Below are positions 11,601-21,599 of a DNA stretch of 64,000 nucleotides, piece by piece (the first letter of the stretch is position 1; each line of letters opens with the position of its first letter). The notes beneath the pieces were generated by a model. That model was not told where the DNA came from, did not search any database, and worked only from the letters and a program-made list of their open reading frames with translations. The stretch is from Sthenelais limicola (lineage: Eukaryota; Annelida; Polychaeta; Phyllodocida; Sigalionidae), in NCBI GenBank assembly GCA_942159475.1, contig OW804094.1, forward strand, positions 54,618,966 through 54,682,965, read 5' to 3'. The position numbers and the translations under genes were made by a program.

Positions 11601-12785
11601 TGTCAGTGCTGCTAGTATATGTGCGAAAGTGGGTAGAGATAGAGTGGTGAATTCCTGGAAATTTGATGAGGATATAGTCACCGAAGACAACAAATATGGA
11701 TCTGGATATCCAAGTGGTAAGGTTTACATTTTGATTTACATCTGTGAACCTAGGATTTGTCGGGAAATAGTTCCTGATGCATATTAATTAACACAAACTT
11801 TAGTGAAATTCATTCGTTACTGTCACTATATTCTTCCATTTTTGTGTAGCAGACCTTTCACTAAAATTAGTTGCCCACTTGATCCAAGTAACTGTTACAC
11901 CACGTTGTAGCATACTTATTTAACTTAAGATTTCTTTAATTAAATATACCGAATATAGGTTTTAATATATTTCCATACATGTTCTTTGTGTATAACTAAG
12001 GTTTACACCTCTCCTTAATTAAGGGGCACGCCCAGTCGCGACCCCGCTTTGTTCTAAGCATTACAGCCCAGAGGGCGGGGGGTTCCCTCTAATAAAGGCC
12101 TACCGAAATACCATCTTTACTTATTATTCATGTTACAACGACTGTAACACAACCCTAAAATGCTGACTTGGTGTCCCAGTACTTTACTCTACCGATCCAA
12201 GCCAGTATATCTTCAATCCCCAACATTAACAATAGCACCAAACCATTCCAACATTATCTCCTTAGCACAGCAGAATTCAACAAAACTTCTCATATTTTTT
12301 TTCACCAGATCCCGCTACAAAGAAATTCATGGCTAGTAATGTGGATTCAATATTTGGCTTTCCTCGCTTCGTGAGATTCAGTTGGTCGACGTCCGCTGTG
12401 ATACTTGACAATAAAGCTGTCCCCGTAAAATGGTAAGTACAATTGAAGAGTGGAACTGAATATTACTAAATCCAGACGCTACCCGGCCATATCGAGTATT
12501 TTCTTTACTTTATTGCCATTAACCCTAACGTTTGGTAAACAAAATATCTTCTCTCGTTACATAAACACTTATGGCATATCTAAATCCAGTAACATACTTT
12601 TTAGCTGAAATATACCTTTTTCCAGGGAAGACGATGATGATTCTGACAAAAACTCCAAGAAGAAAGAAAAGAATTCTGCAGGCACACCTTCATTATTGGG
12701 GTTCTTCGCTCATTCATCCGGAGGGACAAAGAGGAGACACCAATTCTACACGGAAAGATGTTTAAAGACAGTTAAAACATTTTGA
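5552..12785 (+). CDS. RNASEH2A: Ribonuclease H2 subunit A, seven exons
   Basis: Catalytic subunit of nuclear RNase H2, which cuts RNA:DNA hybrids and removes single ribonucleotides misincorporated in DNA; in animals it works with subunits B and C. Seven exons join in frame with GT-AG introns: 5552-5678, 6129-6200, 10027-10153, 10536-10623, 11491-11716, 12309-12432, 12626-12785 (924 nt, 307 aa; the human protein is 299 aa). The RNase HII active site is complete: D34 and E35 in DEAGRGP, D142 in VFVDTVG, D170 in [14 protein letters not shown], plus Y211 in GSGYP. The conserved STSML, SHDTA and [11 protein letters not shown] blocks follow. The C-terminal part (256-307) is acidic then basic and holds SLLGFF, resembling a PIP-box. 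The ATG at 5552 is chosen because it puts DEAGRGP at the same residue number as in human. No frameshift or stop was seen, so it is probably functional. Confidence 0.96.
5747..5840. repeat. 94-bp element with 18-bp perfect inverted ends
   Basis: Inside RNASEH2A intron 1. The left arm 5747-5764 (ATCCTCCCTAGGCAGGCC) is the exact reverse complement of 5823-5840. The 58-base spacer shows no coding sense. It could be a tiny MITE or a structured intronic element. Confidence 0.6.
6129..6200 (+). CDS. RNASEH2A: RNASEH2A exon 2
   Basis: Encodes [12 protein letters not shown] and ends in the first base of D67. The acceptor is TTTTGCCAG and the donor GTGCGT. It matches the conserved GPMVY block after the DEAGRGP motif of eukaryotic RNase H2A. 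Confidence 0.93.
6201..10026 (+). other. RNASEH2A intron 2 (3.8 kb, repeat-filled)
   Basis: The largest intron of the gene. Short repeated words occur: GCCAAGGGAGCT three times at 6730-6835, and a block of about 35 bases (AGAGGGTGGCCAGTTCA...) at 6853 and again at 7385. A G/C-run region with a GT microsatellite lies at 7640-7800. A near-palindrome (arms 9228-9242 and 9253-9267) is centred on CTCGAG. No convincing coding sequence; open frames on the opposite strand near 8.2-9.1 kb look accidental. Confidence 0.7.
10027..10153 (+). CDS. RNASEH2A: RNASEH2A exon 3
   Basis: Encodes [13 protein letters not shown] through [10 protein letters not shown], residues 67-109. The DSKTL and STSML blocks are diagnostic of RNase H2A. 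The acceptor is TACTCCAG and the donor GTGGGT. Confidence 0.94.
10536..10623 (+). CDS. RNASEH2A: RNASEH2A exon 4
   Basis: Encodes [20 protein letters not shown], residues 110-138, ending on a codon boundary. The acceptor has a clear pyrimidine tract (TTTCTTTCTATAG) and the donor is GTATGG. Confidence 0.94.
11491..11716 (+). CDS. RNASEH2A: RNASEH2A exon 5 (catalytic aspartates)
   Basis: The longest exon, residues 139-213. It carries VFVDTVG (D142), [18 protein letters not shown] (D170) and YGSGYPS (Y211). The acceptor is TTTCATTTATAG and the donor GTAAGG. Confidence 0.95.
12309..12432 (+). CDS. RNASEH2A: RNASEH2A exon 6
   Basis: Encodes [12 protein letters not shown] and [13 protein letters not shown], residues 214-255. 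The FGFP..VRFSW block is conserved in animal RNase H2A. The donor is GTAAGT. Confidence 0.94.
12626..12785 (+). CDS. RNASEH2A: RNASEH2A exon 7 (C-terminus, stop)
   Basis: Encodes residues 255-307: an EDDDDSD acidic run, a lysine-rich stretch, SLLGFF, and a terminal [11 protein letters not shown] resembling the HRYFLERGL end of the human protein. The stop is TGA at 12783-12785. A variant polyadenylation hexamer ATTAAA occurs at 12864-12869. Confidence 0.92.
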
Positions 12786-14353
12786 TAACTATTTAGTGTT
12801 CATCCAATCTCCAACACTCTAATATTTTAATACATTCATTCATCTCTGTACTCAATAACAAAAATTAAAACAGAGTATTTGATTATCTCCTTCATTCTGA
12901 AGTATTTGTAATAGGTGTTTTATTTTGGCCACATACATGAAATCCTCCAGAGGTACCAACGAATATTAAATGAAAGTATTATATAGACAAAATTGTCACG
13001 CAGTAACTCATTCAGTTAACAAATATTGTTAATAATATTGGCATAACTCCCGGCCTAGACAGACTTAGAAACCATGTCATTGTCTAAACGCATGCTAAGC
13101 CTGGATCAAATTCGCGTCAAAACGAATGGACAAGCATAACTTTACCAGTTAATTATACCTTTTATGTTTCGATAATTCACCTTGTAAAAACAATCAAGTC
13201 TAACTCTATTTACATTGGGCAAATACCCTACAATACTGCATCATATAAGGACCCCCTGTTTTTATGCCATCACAGAAATCGATGGCCTTTACCCTTACTT
13301 CATTTGAAGCAAAGAAATGCTACATATCCTATTCGCCTCAGAGTAATTCAAGTTTGATCAAAAGCATCAAGCAGCGTGGTAGCTAATATTTATCTTATTA
13401 TTCAATCATGTATACATTACAACTTTCATGATTGGATTAAGATCCAGATTTTTGGTACACGATAAACATTCCCGGGAATATAATCCACTATACAATATTT
13501 CCCAATTGGAAGGCAGTCAAGTAAAGGAAAACCATAAGGCAAACCAGCATACTCCACTTTGGTCCAACACTACTTGTGCTGACTCAACAGTCTTCTTATG
13601 TTTCATGGCAAATATCTAGACTCAGACACTAGGATATCACAATTGAATGGTTAAAAAACGAAGCAAAAAATTGGCAAATGGTTTACATAGTAGGACTCAT
13701 TACTACGAAGCAAAGTTGAGTGAAAACACTTCACAAATTAAAATCCTTTTCAAACTTGAACTAGTTCATGCTACAGTCCGCGTTATCTTTTTTTCTTTTA
13801 TAAATGCACATGGATAGTTAATGCTACAGTAGGCATACGAGTTTTCTTTTTTTCTTTAATAAATCCACATGGACAGGCTGCATTAAAAAGCTTTTCTTAA
13901 TACTTAACTTATCGGTACTCCTATATACTTTACCGGGCATTTACTACATTATTCCCAGGATACGAGAGATATTTGGTGTTGCTTGTCCTCAAGAAATTTC
14001 ACTGTTTATAATAGGATCTAAAATCTAACTTTTCAATCTAAATGCACCTGGGTATTTCTTTTGAGATTCCAACAAAGCAGCTACAATACATGTACGATAT
14101 ACACTGGAATTATAACGATATGTTATATTTAAAAAAAGAATGAGTTCTGTTCATTAATAAATAAACCTTGGATAAATTCACACATATCACAATTTACTCG
14201 GGCAGATAAATACTTACATATCTGAAAGTCTGATACATTTCACATACCATATATATTGAATTTTTAATTCCGTTTACACAGAACATGGAATAGGATGTTT
14301 TGCACCATAATATTTTTGAGATTCAAAAAGATATTTTAATAATATGAACTGCA
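12786..14353. other. Convergent intergenic region
   Basis: About 1.6 kb between the 3' ends of RNASEH2A (+) and the Ly6/uPAR gene (-). AT-rich, presumably both 3' UTRs and little else. Two similar short blocks (TTTTCTTTTATAAATGCACATGG-like at 13790 and 13845) form a local direct repeat. No coding region seen. Confidence 0.6.
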
Positions 14354-14695
14354 TCAAAGTGTCATCATGTCTGCTGTCAACTGCATATAGGAAAAATTAT
14401 ATTTCTCTCGGTACTTTTGCCACTGCTTAATTGCTATCACAGTCAGAAGAATCACAAGTGCGATTCCGAGTACAACAGCAGAAACTATGCCAGCCACCCT
14501 AGACCTCTCTCGTTGTTGCTGGCGATGCGATTCTGGTAGCATATTTGGATCCATAGGCACCATTGACTTCACAGGAGCTGTAACAGGCTTTTTCGGACTT
14601 CCATGGGAGCCGTAGTTAACTGGTTTCCGAACAGGTATGTTACATTTAGACTTTTGGCAGCAGCAGAGTCGATGATTTCTATTTGGTAATTGGGT
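14354..14695 (-). CDS. Ly6/uPAR gene exon 5 (LU2 end, TM, tail)
   Basis: Begins TQLPNRNHRL after the acceptor TTCTTGTTCCAG and carries CCCQKSKCN, the stalk, the TM helix (VAGIVSAVVLGIALVILLTV) and the tail, with the stop at 14354-14356. Confidence 0.9.
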   Translation of the reverse strand, partial: TQLPNRNHRLCCCQKSKCNIPVRKPVNYGSHGSPKKPVTAPVKSMVPMDPNMLPESHRQQQRERSRVAGIVSAVVLGIALVILLTVIAIKQWQKYREKYNFSYMQLTADMMTL

Positions 14696-17444
14696 CTGGA
14701 ACAAGAACACCAAGCGATTTCAAGTTTTGTTTTCCAACTGCGGGTTACAACGGTTACGAAAACAAACATCCAGGACAGTGCAGAAGTGTCCTGAGTACCA
14801 CATTCGAATTTAGGTTCTATATTTACTCCCACGTTGCTATGTATAAGTATATAGCTATGTACAATGTCATACCACACGTATACATAGATTTCACTAACGT
14901 CACGGAGCTTTACGGCCATCGCCATGTCTGGGGTCTCGTTAGATGGCTATGTATGCTGCTATACTTGAAAATACCGTTTTCTGGCTGTTTTAACCTTTAC
15001 CAGTTCTAATCTGCCTGAACAATACCTTCCTCATAGGTTAGATAATCTGCCTTTAGTGTAGTATTACCCAAGTATATACTCTTGTGAGGTTTATCAACTT
15101 TGTTTTGATAACCGCGCCGTAGACGGCAACGGTAGCGCTGACCCGAGACATGGCGGCCAGTAGGATTCCCCAGCCGCCTGGGTGACGTCATGTGAAATCT
15201 ATGTATAACTGGTGCAAATTACCACACTACTCCCACCCATACAAATAGCATGTGGTACAGACATCAACGGGGAGTAAAAAAACATGCCTATTCACAACAC
15301 AAATGTAGTAACCGTTCTTTTTTAACAAATACTATTGACTTACATCCTTGCAGATTCCTGACAGGGCATTTCTCAAACATTTGTTTTCCATATCACAGCC
15401 AAATTCAGTAGAATTACCAATCGTCATGTTGTAGCAATAGCTGCTTTTGCAGGTATGATATTCCCCTGTGTGATGAGAAAGTCCTGTTAGCACATCATGG
15501 TTCTATATCTTCATGTGTATAAGTACACACTGCATACATCTTCGTGGGTAAATAAATGAACTACATATGAGATCAATTGAAAGCCTATATAATCTAAGAC
15601 ACTACCTGCATGAGAACTTGCCTTGTGCGAGTGGCTTAATTTTTTACGACAAAGCAAATGCATTATCAAAAATGTTAACGGTGGAGTATTTCCTTTCCAA
15701 TGTTGCAGTGTGGAAAATCTAATCTGGGGTTTACTTACCTTTGAATCCCCCTTGCTCCATTCTCCCTGCATAACACTGGATATGAGTTTCAGGGGTATGA
15801 AATCCTCGAGGGTCATTGCAACCCTTGGTGTTACAACAATATAATTCACTTTTCATACCTTTGTAAGTCACCTTAAAATGAAAATCGAAGAATACATAGA
15901 TACAACATTCATTTGCATTTTTACTTGGTTTTCAGATTTATATATGAATCTACTTTAACCAGGAAACACTGGATTCAATTTTTTTTATTTGTATCAACAG
16001 GTTCTGAAAATATTATAGTTGCTGACTATTACGTATGCATAGTAGACCTAGAAAATAAGAAAAATAAGTTATGTGATATAGATGTACTTACATAAGAATT
16101 AAACACTCAGTTAGAATAATGTTGCTGGGATATATATTATGTCAGTTCAATCAATGTGACTGGAATCACTTTTATGTTAAATGACCTTTTGTGCATGTTA
16201 CACTAGGGTTGCTGAATGGAAAGTAGATTGTAAAAATTTCGTCATAAATGACGAATGATAATTATTGATCTAGATGTAATTGTTTCGTATTAGCTATAAT
16301 AGCAGGATTGACTGAGAATAACATCGGAAAAGATGTAATGTTAATATCTGAATAAAGATATTATTTGTAAACTAAACTATACAGGCCTAATATATAGCTG
16401 AAAAGGTAAAATAGAAATAACGTACGTTATTTATCCATTTATTCATGGGGCTTCCTTCTCTATTGCATATATGTCTAGCATCGCAGGCAAATTCCATATT
16501 TCCCGATCCTGGGTAAATTAGGCGTTCACTATCATCTTGTGAACCATTGCCATTTGTTTGATATCGATATACTAGACATGATGAAATCGGTCTGACAGTA
16601 GGTGGAGTGGTACAGATTTTAAGACTGAAGTGTTTCCTTTCCCTAGTGCCCGCTTGCCCAATGAAACATTGCATACTGCAATAGCTGTGAAGAAATAACC
16701 AAAAGAGTGAGTATCAAAATACATAAATCTATGCAGAAATACAAAGGCCCCCGAAATAAATAGTGTTTCCTATTTATAAACCTGAAAACTAGGTAGGGGG
16801 GGGGGGGGTATAACTTTTTTTAGGTAACTACCTTCCATGAACTAAAAGAAATGTCTACAGGCAGGGGGGTTGGTTAAATAGGAAACCCCTTTCTTTGCCC
16901 CATCGGTATATTTACAACTTAATTTACAGTCCTTAATTAGCTTTAGGCCTAATTACGAGACATTTTACATTTCAACCGTAATCTTTTCATTACGGTAACA
17001 TTAATAACAATTAATTTTATCTTATGTCTTATTTTCTAGAAATATTTAATTAATTTGGACCCATAGCTACCCATATTTAGAGTACCCGGTAAGAGATATT
17101 TGAATTATTTCTTTTAACATATATTATATGTAGACGGGATGTAGGCTAACTTAATAGGCTACCTGCAGGTATTTCTATGGTAAGTGGGCCATTAAACTGT
17201 CGCCCTCTGTACAGTAGCCTACAGTATAGGTAGGCCTACGTGTAGTGTATTGACACCTATACTATAGCTACCTATAGACTGTACACATAACTCAATTCAA
17301 AGCTATTCAAGCAACTACTTCCGACTTCCAGCATGTCATGAAAGTTGAGCAGATCCACATGGAAACCTACCTCTTAGAGAGCATGTAACTAAAGTAGAAT
17401 ACACAGAAGATAGTCTCTATTGATTTGAAACGTAGGGAAATCAT
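14354..17444 (-). CDS. Two-domain Ly6/uPAR-type transmembrane protein, five exons
   Basis: Five minus-strand exons join with GT-AG introns: 17444-17371, 16684-16426, 15871-15739, 15465-15344, 14695-14354 (930 nt, 309 aa). Residues 1-24 are a signal peptide ending before YCSMQC. LU domain 1 spans about 26-131 and closes with YCCNTKGCN; LU domain 2 spans about 142-216 and closes with CCCQKSKCN. The terminal CC....CN is the signature of the Ly6/uPAR three-finger fold. Sequons at N71, N111, N168 and N173 suggest glycosylation. A Ser/Pro/Lys-rich stalk precedes one TM helix (about 263-285); the 24-residue cytosolic tail has Y299-MQL, a YXXphi sorting motif. Most family members are GPI-anchored or secreted with one domain; this one has two domains and a true TM segment. 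No kinase domain is present. The ligand is unknown and no orthologue is recognised. Confidence 0.88.
15100..15190. promoter_or_regulatory. CRE/YY1-like patch inside the Ly6/uPAR gene intron 4
   Basis: In the intron between exons 4 and 5, a locally CpG-rich patch holds ATGGCGGCC (YY1-like core, 15150) and a perfect TGACGTCA (CRE, 15183-15190). The flanks are AT-rich. It could be an intronic promoter or a repeat-derived site; there is no transcript evidence. Confidence 0.3.
15344..15465 (-). CDS. Ly6/uPAR gene exon 4 (LU2 core)
   Basis: Encodes EYHTCKSSYCYNMT through LSGICKD (residues 156-196), with five cysteines and two N-glycosylation sequons. The acceptor is TCATCACACAG and the donor GTAAGT. 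Confidence 0.9.
15739..15871 (-). CDS. Ly6/uPAR gene exon 3 (LU1 end, LU2 start)
   Basis: Encodes VTYKGMKSELYCCNTKGCND, the closing motif of LU1, then IQCYAGR, the start of LU2 (residues 112-155). The frame was chosen over the longer open frame in this interval because only it links exons 2 and 4 in phase and yields CC....CN. The donor is GTAAGT. Confidence 0.9.
16426..16684 (-). CDS. Ly6/uPAR gene exon 2 (LU1 core)
   Basis: Encodes YCSMQCFIGQ through PMNKWINN (residues 26-111), including C27, C31, C49, C61, C92 and C98. The acceptor is TTTCTTCACAG and the donor GTACGT. The phase matches exon 1 (two bases carried) and exon 3 (phase 0). Confidence 0.88.
17371..17444 (-). CDS. Ly6/uPAR gene exon 1 (signal peptide)
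   Basis: ATG at 17444 reading MISLRFKSIETIFCVFYF, a short basic n-region followed by a hydrophobic core, ending at donor GTAGGT two bases into codon 25. It is chosen because it is the nearest upstream ATG exon with a good donor, the right phase and a signal-peptide profile. The 5' UTR limit is not visible. Confidence 0.75.
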
Positions 17445-18029
17445 AATTCTTGTTTATCTTGGTCTTGGACTAGGACCGCAAACAGACAACACAAGGGTTT
17501 CTACGAACGTTCAGCAGGTTGTTGATTCAATTGAGGAGCTCCAGCGCTCTGAGAGAAACAAACGCAATCCTTTTCTTCAGTTCCCTCCAAAATGAGCAAT
17601 TTGATGACTAAGTGACATCGTATAATTTCATTATCCTCCGCACTTACATGACGGAGAACGAACAATCATGGCCTTTACCGTCACTGAGCTGACCGTGAGG
17701 CTACCGTGATTTGCTCTGCGCTGCTCCCCATTTCTCGAGTGCCCATGTCGCGCAACGTGCGCTGTTACACGAGGGACACCTTTCTGCCAGCTAAGGATAG
17801 CAACGCAATGTTGCAATTCAAAGCTGTAAAACGCTCAGTCTGCGCCATGATATTTTAGGAGCCGCTCCCCCACACACATACGTAAGCCTACGTAACGGGA
17901 CACCCACATAAATAAATAAGACCCGGGGTCGCTTCACAAACATGAAGGAATATCTCCAAGATCTTTTAATCATGGTTAACTTTTCTGTTACAAAGGTTAT
18001 TCTCACGATGGCATATTACGCTACCGCTA
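17445..18029. other. Upstream region of the Ly6/uPAR gene
   Basis: Presumed 5' UTR and promoter of the minus-strand gene starting at 17444. No clear TATA box. A locally CpG-containing block lies at 17680-17780. No other gene recognised. Confidence 0.45.
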
Positions 18030-19095
18030 GGGACTGTTCATAATTAATGACTGTGTGTGTGTGTGGGGGGGGGGGGGGGGCTGGAGGAAATGGCCAAAAT
18101 TCTTGTGCAAAAATGTATGACCCCCCCCCACTTCAGAATCTGTGCAAAAATAGATGGTCCCCCCCTTCAGAATTGGTGCATAAATCCCCCCGCCCCCTCT
18201 CAACCTTCAGTTCATAGTGTTGATAAGGGTGTAAAGCAATCTCACTCACTCACTCACTCGCTCCCCTTTCTCTCTACCCCTTTTGACACCAAATAAGTGT
18301 GATTGATTGATGATTTTATTTGGAATGCTCTATATAAGTATCCTAGGAGAATTAGAAACCTATAACCTATAATAAGACAAAAATAACCAAGGGATAGCTA
18401 GAGTGGGAAGATGTATCATTGCGCAGTGGAGGTATTCAACCAAGTGCCCATTGCGCATGCGGTTGATTACCAAAGCCAAGCGATTACATGGAATTCCTGC
18501 ATTTTTTTTTAAAATAAATTTTATTGCGTAAACATTCTCAGGCAAACCTAATAATCTCATGTTACACAGTTCAAAAATTACATAATTATACCTATATATA
18601 TATTATTTTTTTAAAAACTTTTTAAGCTTCTAAGTAATTACATTGCAGGAGGACACACGTAGGCCTATGTTTATTTACTCCTGACAGATCAATATCACTC
18701 TAGACATACACAAATTACATGTTTTCATACGCTTGACTAACAATATTATTGTAAGTTTTGATATTTTTTTGTTCTTTTCGACCATACAGAAATAGAATAA
18801 AAGTACACATTGGCATAAAACAGATCATACAGCAAGTTATATTTGTCTTTGAAATTAGAGATTTTCCTGTCTTATTACAGGAGGTTCCTTATAGGACATA
18901 TATCATACAATTTCACATGTACATTTCAATCAATCAATCATAGTCCCGCAGATTTTGTTTTATTTATTTTGCCATTACTTATTATAATGTACTCTAGTAT
19001 GATAGATTTATTGATGAAATTAAATTCATGTTAGTCTTGGTTGATGATGACGTTGACATCTTTCTTTACATCATGACTCCTGTCATGACGCATTT
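18030..19095 (+). repeat. G-tract repeat family, long copy
   Basis: Begins at GGGACTGTTCATAATTAATG, runs through a TG/G tract, GGAAATGGCCAAAATTCTTG, three G/C-run plus TTTTTGCACA-like units, a TCAC microsatellite, then about 800 bases of AT-rich body to CATCATGACTCCTGTCATGA. 28186-28800 is an inverted copy lacking the middle (about 18510-18940), so the two define outer boundaries. No open frame of note. Confidence 0.75.
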
Positions 19096-20199
19096 GTGTA
19101 TTTCTATGTGCCGTTTCAAGAGTCCTCTGCGGGGAAAAATCGAATGAGAATCGGCTTGGTGGACTAGGCCTTTTAGTTGCTTACCCCGGTCGACATAGGC
19201 ACTCAGGAAAAATAATGTTAAAATTCAAATTGATGCTGAGAGACAACTATTGATCCAATTCAGAAGCCATTTTCAGGTAAGATTCGCCAACTACCCTATT
19301 TATCAATGCACAAAAGTTTCATGAATTTTGAGAAGTTTGAAAAAAAGAAGTTTTATTTAATATACAAAGCTCTACCAGGGAGAAATGTAACGTTCTTTGA
19401 ACGTTGGTGTAACGTTTGGATATAACTGTCTGCAAACGGTACCCAAACAGTGAACACACAGTGCGTGAACATTGAGTGAGGACATTCATCGTTTGTATGC
19501 AAACATTGTACAAACGTTTGCAAACGATCAGGTGTCCAAACGAGCAATACCCTTTATACAAACAGTTCTTTTTGTTAGGTCGTTTGAACGACCTAACTAT
19601 TATTATCACTTTGCTCCACGGACCTGGTCCCGGCATTTGCGCCATTTGCCGGAGGTTCCAGCTCCCTGCTCCCACCCTACAACACCTCCGATTTAAGTGC
19701 TCAAATTGGCCAGATACATTCTCACTGTGCCACACCTGATTCCCGTATCTGTAGTTACCTCGCTCACTGCTCCTCCACTTCTTGCCGTCATCCCCGTCCC
19801 CCCAGTCATCCCCGTCCCCCCGGTCATTCCCATCCCCCCGGTCATTCCCGTCCCCCCGTCATCATGAGTGCTGCCCCGAGTGGTACCCAGAGAGGTGGCC
19901 TCTTGGCCTCTCTAAATCTGTCTTTAATTTACATTAAATCACTTGGGAGGAGAGACACATAGTGGCAGATTCATGAACTAACCAACTGGAAGAGCAAATT
20001 TTAACGCAATGGGGCTCTAATGTCTGAGATACGGTGGTCATAAGGGTCCGCCAGCACGAAGGTCCATCGTGCCGGCAACAAGACCCGCCACGGCGTGTAC
20101 AGCGACAAGGCCCGCCAACACAACCATCTTACCGTAGATAGTCACACGCATGCGCTTGAGGCAAAGACAATGGCGGCAGCAAGCATGGCTTCCCACAGT
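19096..20199. other. Unassigned region with AACGTT-rich and satellite patches
   Basis: 19380-19560 is rich in AACGTT, CAAACGTTTG and related words, like 25120-25330 and 25560-25880. 19787-19863 is an 18-bp minisatellite. CATGGCGGC-type (YY1-like) cores occur near 20170. Open frames here overlap each other on both strands and show no domain. Confidence 0.5.
19787..19863 (+). repeat. 18-bp minisatellite
   Basis: About four tandem units of GTCATCCCCGTCCCCCCG with one or two substitutions each. Confidence 0.85.
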
Positions 20200-20215
20200 G
20201 AAATCGTGATAAAAC

Positions 20216-21090
20216 TGGCAAAAGGAATATCGCCACACTTTAATATATACATAAACTATTGTTTGGGATAGTTTTTGAAGTCGACATGGCTCATTTACGC
20301 AGATTATACGGATATTATTGTGTCAGCGCCCAGAAACAGCTCGGAAACATGGCGGCCGCACCGGGTTCGCTTGAAGCATGTGGAACGGTGAAATCGTAAA
20401 TATTAATAAAAAGGTTGGTTAGATTTAATTCGATATGCTTCATTTCATTCGATTTCCAAGCCTATGTCAGTTCTGTTTGCCTCGAGAACGTCTGTACATA
20501 TAATCATTACACATTCTTAAGCTGGTCAAACTGACAGCAACAGGCTTGTCTGTGTGCGTGCTTCAAATCAACTACGTAATTCTGACAGGAACATCAACAT
20601 GTTAATAAACGAACAAATATGGTTGGAATCGTGAGAAATCTACTAATATATAGGCTAGTATCACTCAATATAAACTCTTATGAGCGTCGTTGAATGATAT
20701 GTCATGTTGATTTGTCTATACATGAACTTAGAATCTGTAATATTGTGTAATTATTGCAAGGTTCGATATGTTCGATTCGCATAGGCCTAGGCTATAGCGA
20801 CGAACATCATGGCTGTCATTACATTTTTCAAAATTATTTATTTCTATATTATAACCTTGATATTATTGTTCAGGAACTAGTCAGTACGATACAAAAGTAT
20901 ATTGAGATTGTTTGTTTTAAATATCAAGAGTCAAAAATGTTTTTCTCTATGAGAAATTTCGTTCTTAAGTTTGGTAGAATTTGATTATTTTTGCTAAAAA
21001 TATATCCTGATCAGCTGTTCTGGTAGAAACAATATAAATAGAAGTAGGTCATCAAAATTATTCACAGATTCCAGACACAGTGTGTGTGTG
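20216..21090 (+). repeat. Diverged relative of the 60.5-61.0 kb element
   Basis: 20216-20320 (AAAAGGAATATCGCCACACT..TTTGGGATAGTTTTTGAAGT..) closely matches 60540-60645. A weaker match links about 21000-21050 (CTGATCAGCTGTTCTGGTAG) to 60895-60945. AAACATGGCGGCCGC at 20345-20359 is a strong YY1-type core. The termini of this copy are not clear. Confidence 0.55.
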
Positions 21091-21599
21091 TGTGGGGGGG
21101 GGATATTTAAAATGGCTTCCATACGATATTGGATCTTATGTGCTGTTTATGAGAATATTATAGTATTTATTTTAATGTTGTCACATTTATATAGCTCAAA
21201 GAGGGAAAATAAGTTTAGAAAAGCTGTTTGGTCAGCAAGGAAATATTATTATTCAGGAACTAGTTCAAGCATTATCATGAAATTATTATTTCAGTATTTT
21301 CCATTGATTTCATGATTCTAGAACCGTGGGAAATCGTGAGAAATCTAGAACTCTAGCTGAGTCCAAGTGTTGTAATAATATCTTGAGAATAATTTCATAC
21401 GGAACTGCCATTTTTCATTTTTAACTTGTTTCTGACCAGAGATTTTCTGTAAAAAATATTCCAAATCATTATAATTCTCACTTGTTCCTGACACGTAATT
21501 TTAAATGGCCATATCCATACCTATATTTGACGACCTAACATTATATCTTTCATAAGAAGATTTTATACTTGTTGAACGTTGTTATATATAACAATGTTA

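Noticed and set aside
14683..15009. 108-codon plus-strand open frame
   Set aside because: Overlaps the minus-strand Ly6/uPAR exon 5 edge and intron; no splice or domain support.
15511..15849. 112-codon minus-strand frame over Ly6/uPAR exon 3
   Set aside because: Wrong frame: the phase-correct reading of the exon gives the CC....CN motif, this one does not.
19319..19735. 138-codon minus-strand frame with overlapping plus-strand frames
   Set aside because: Lies in an AACGTT-rich low-complexity block and satellite; no domain.
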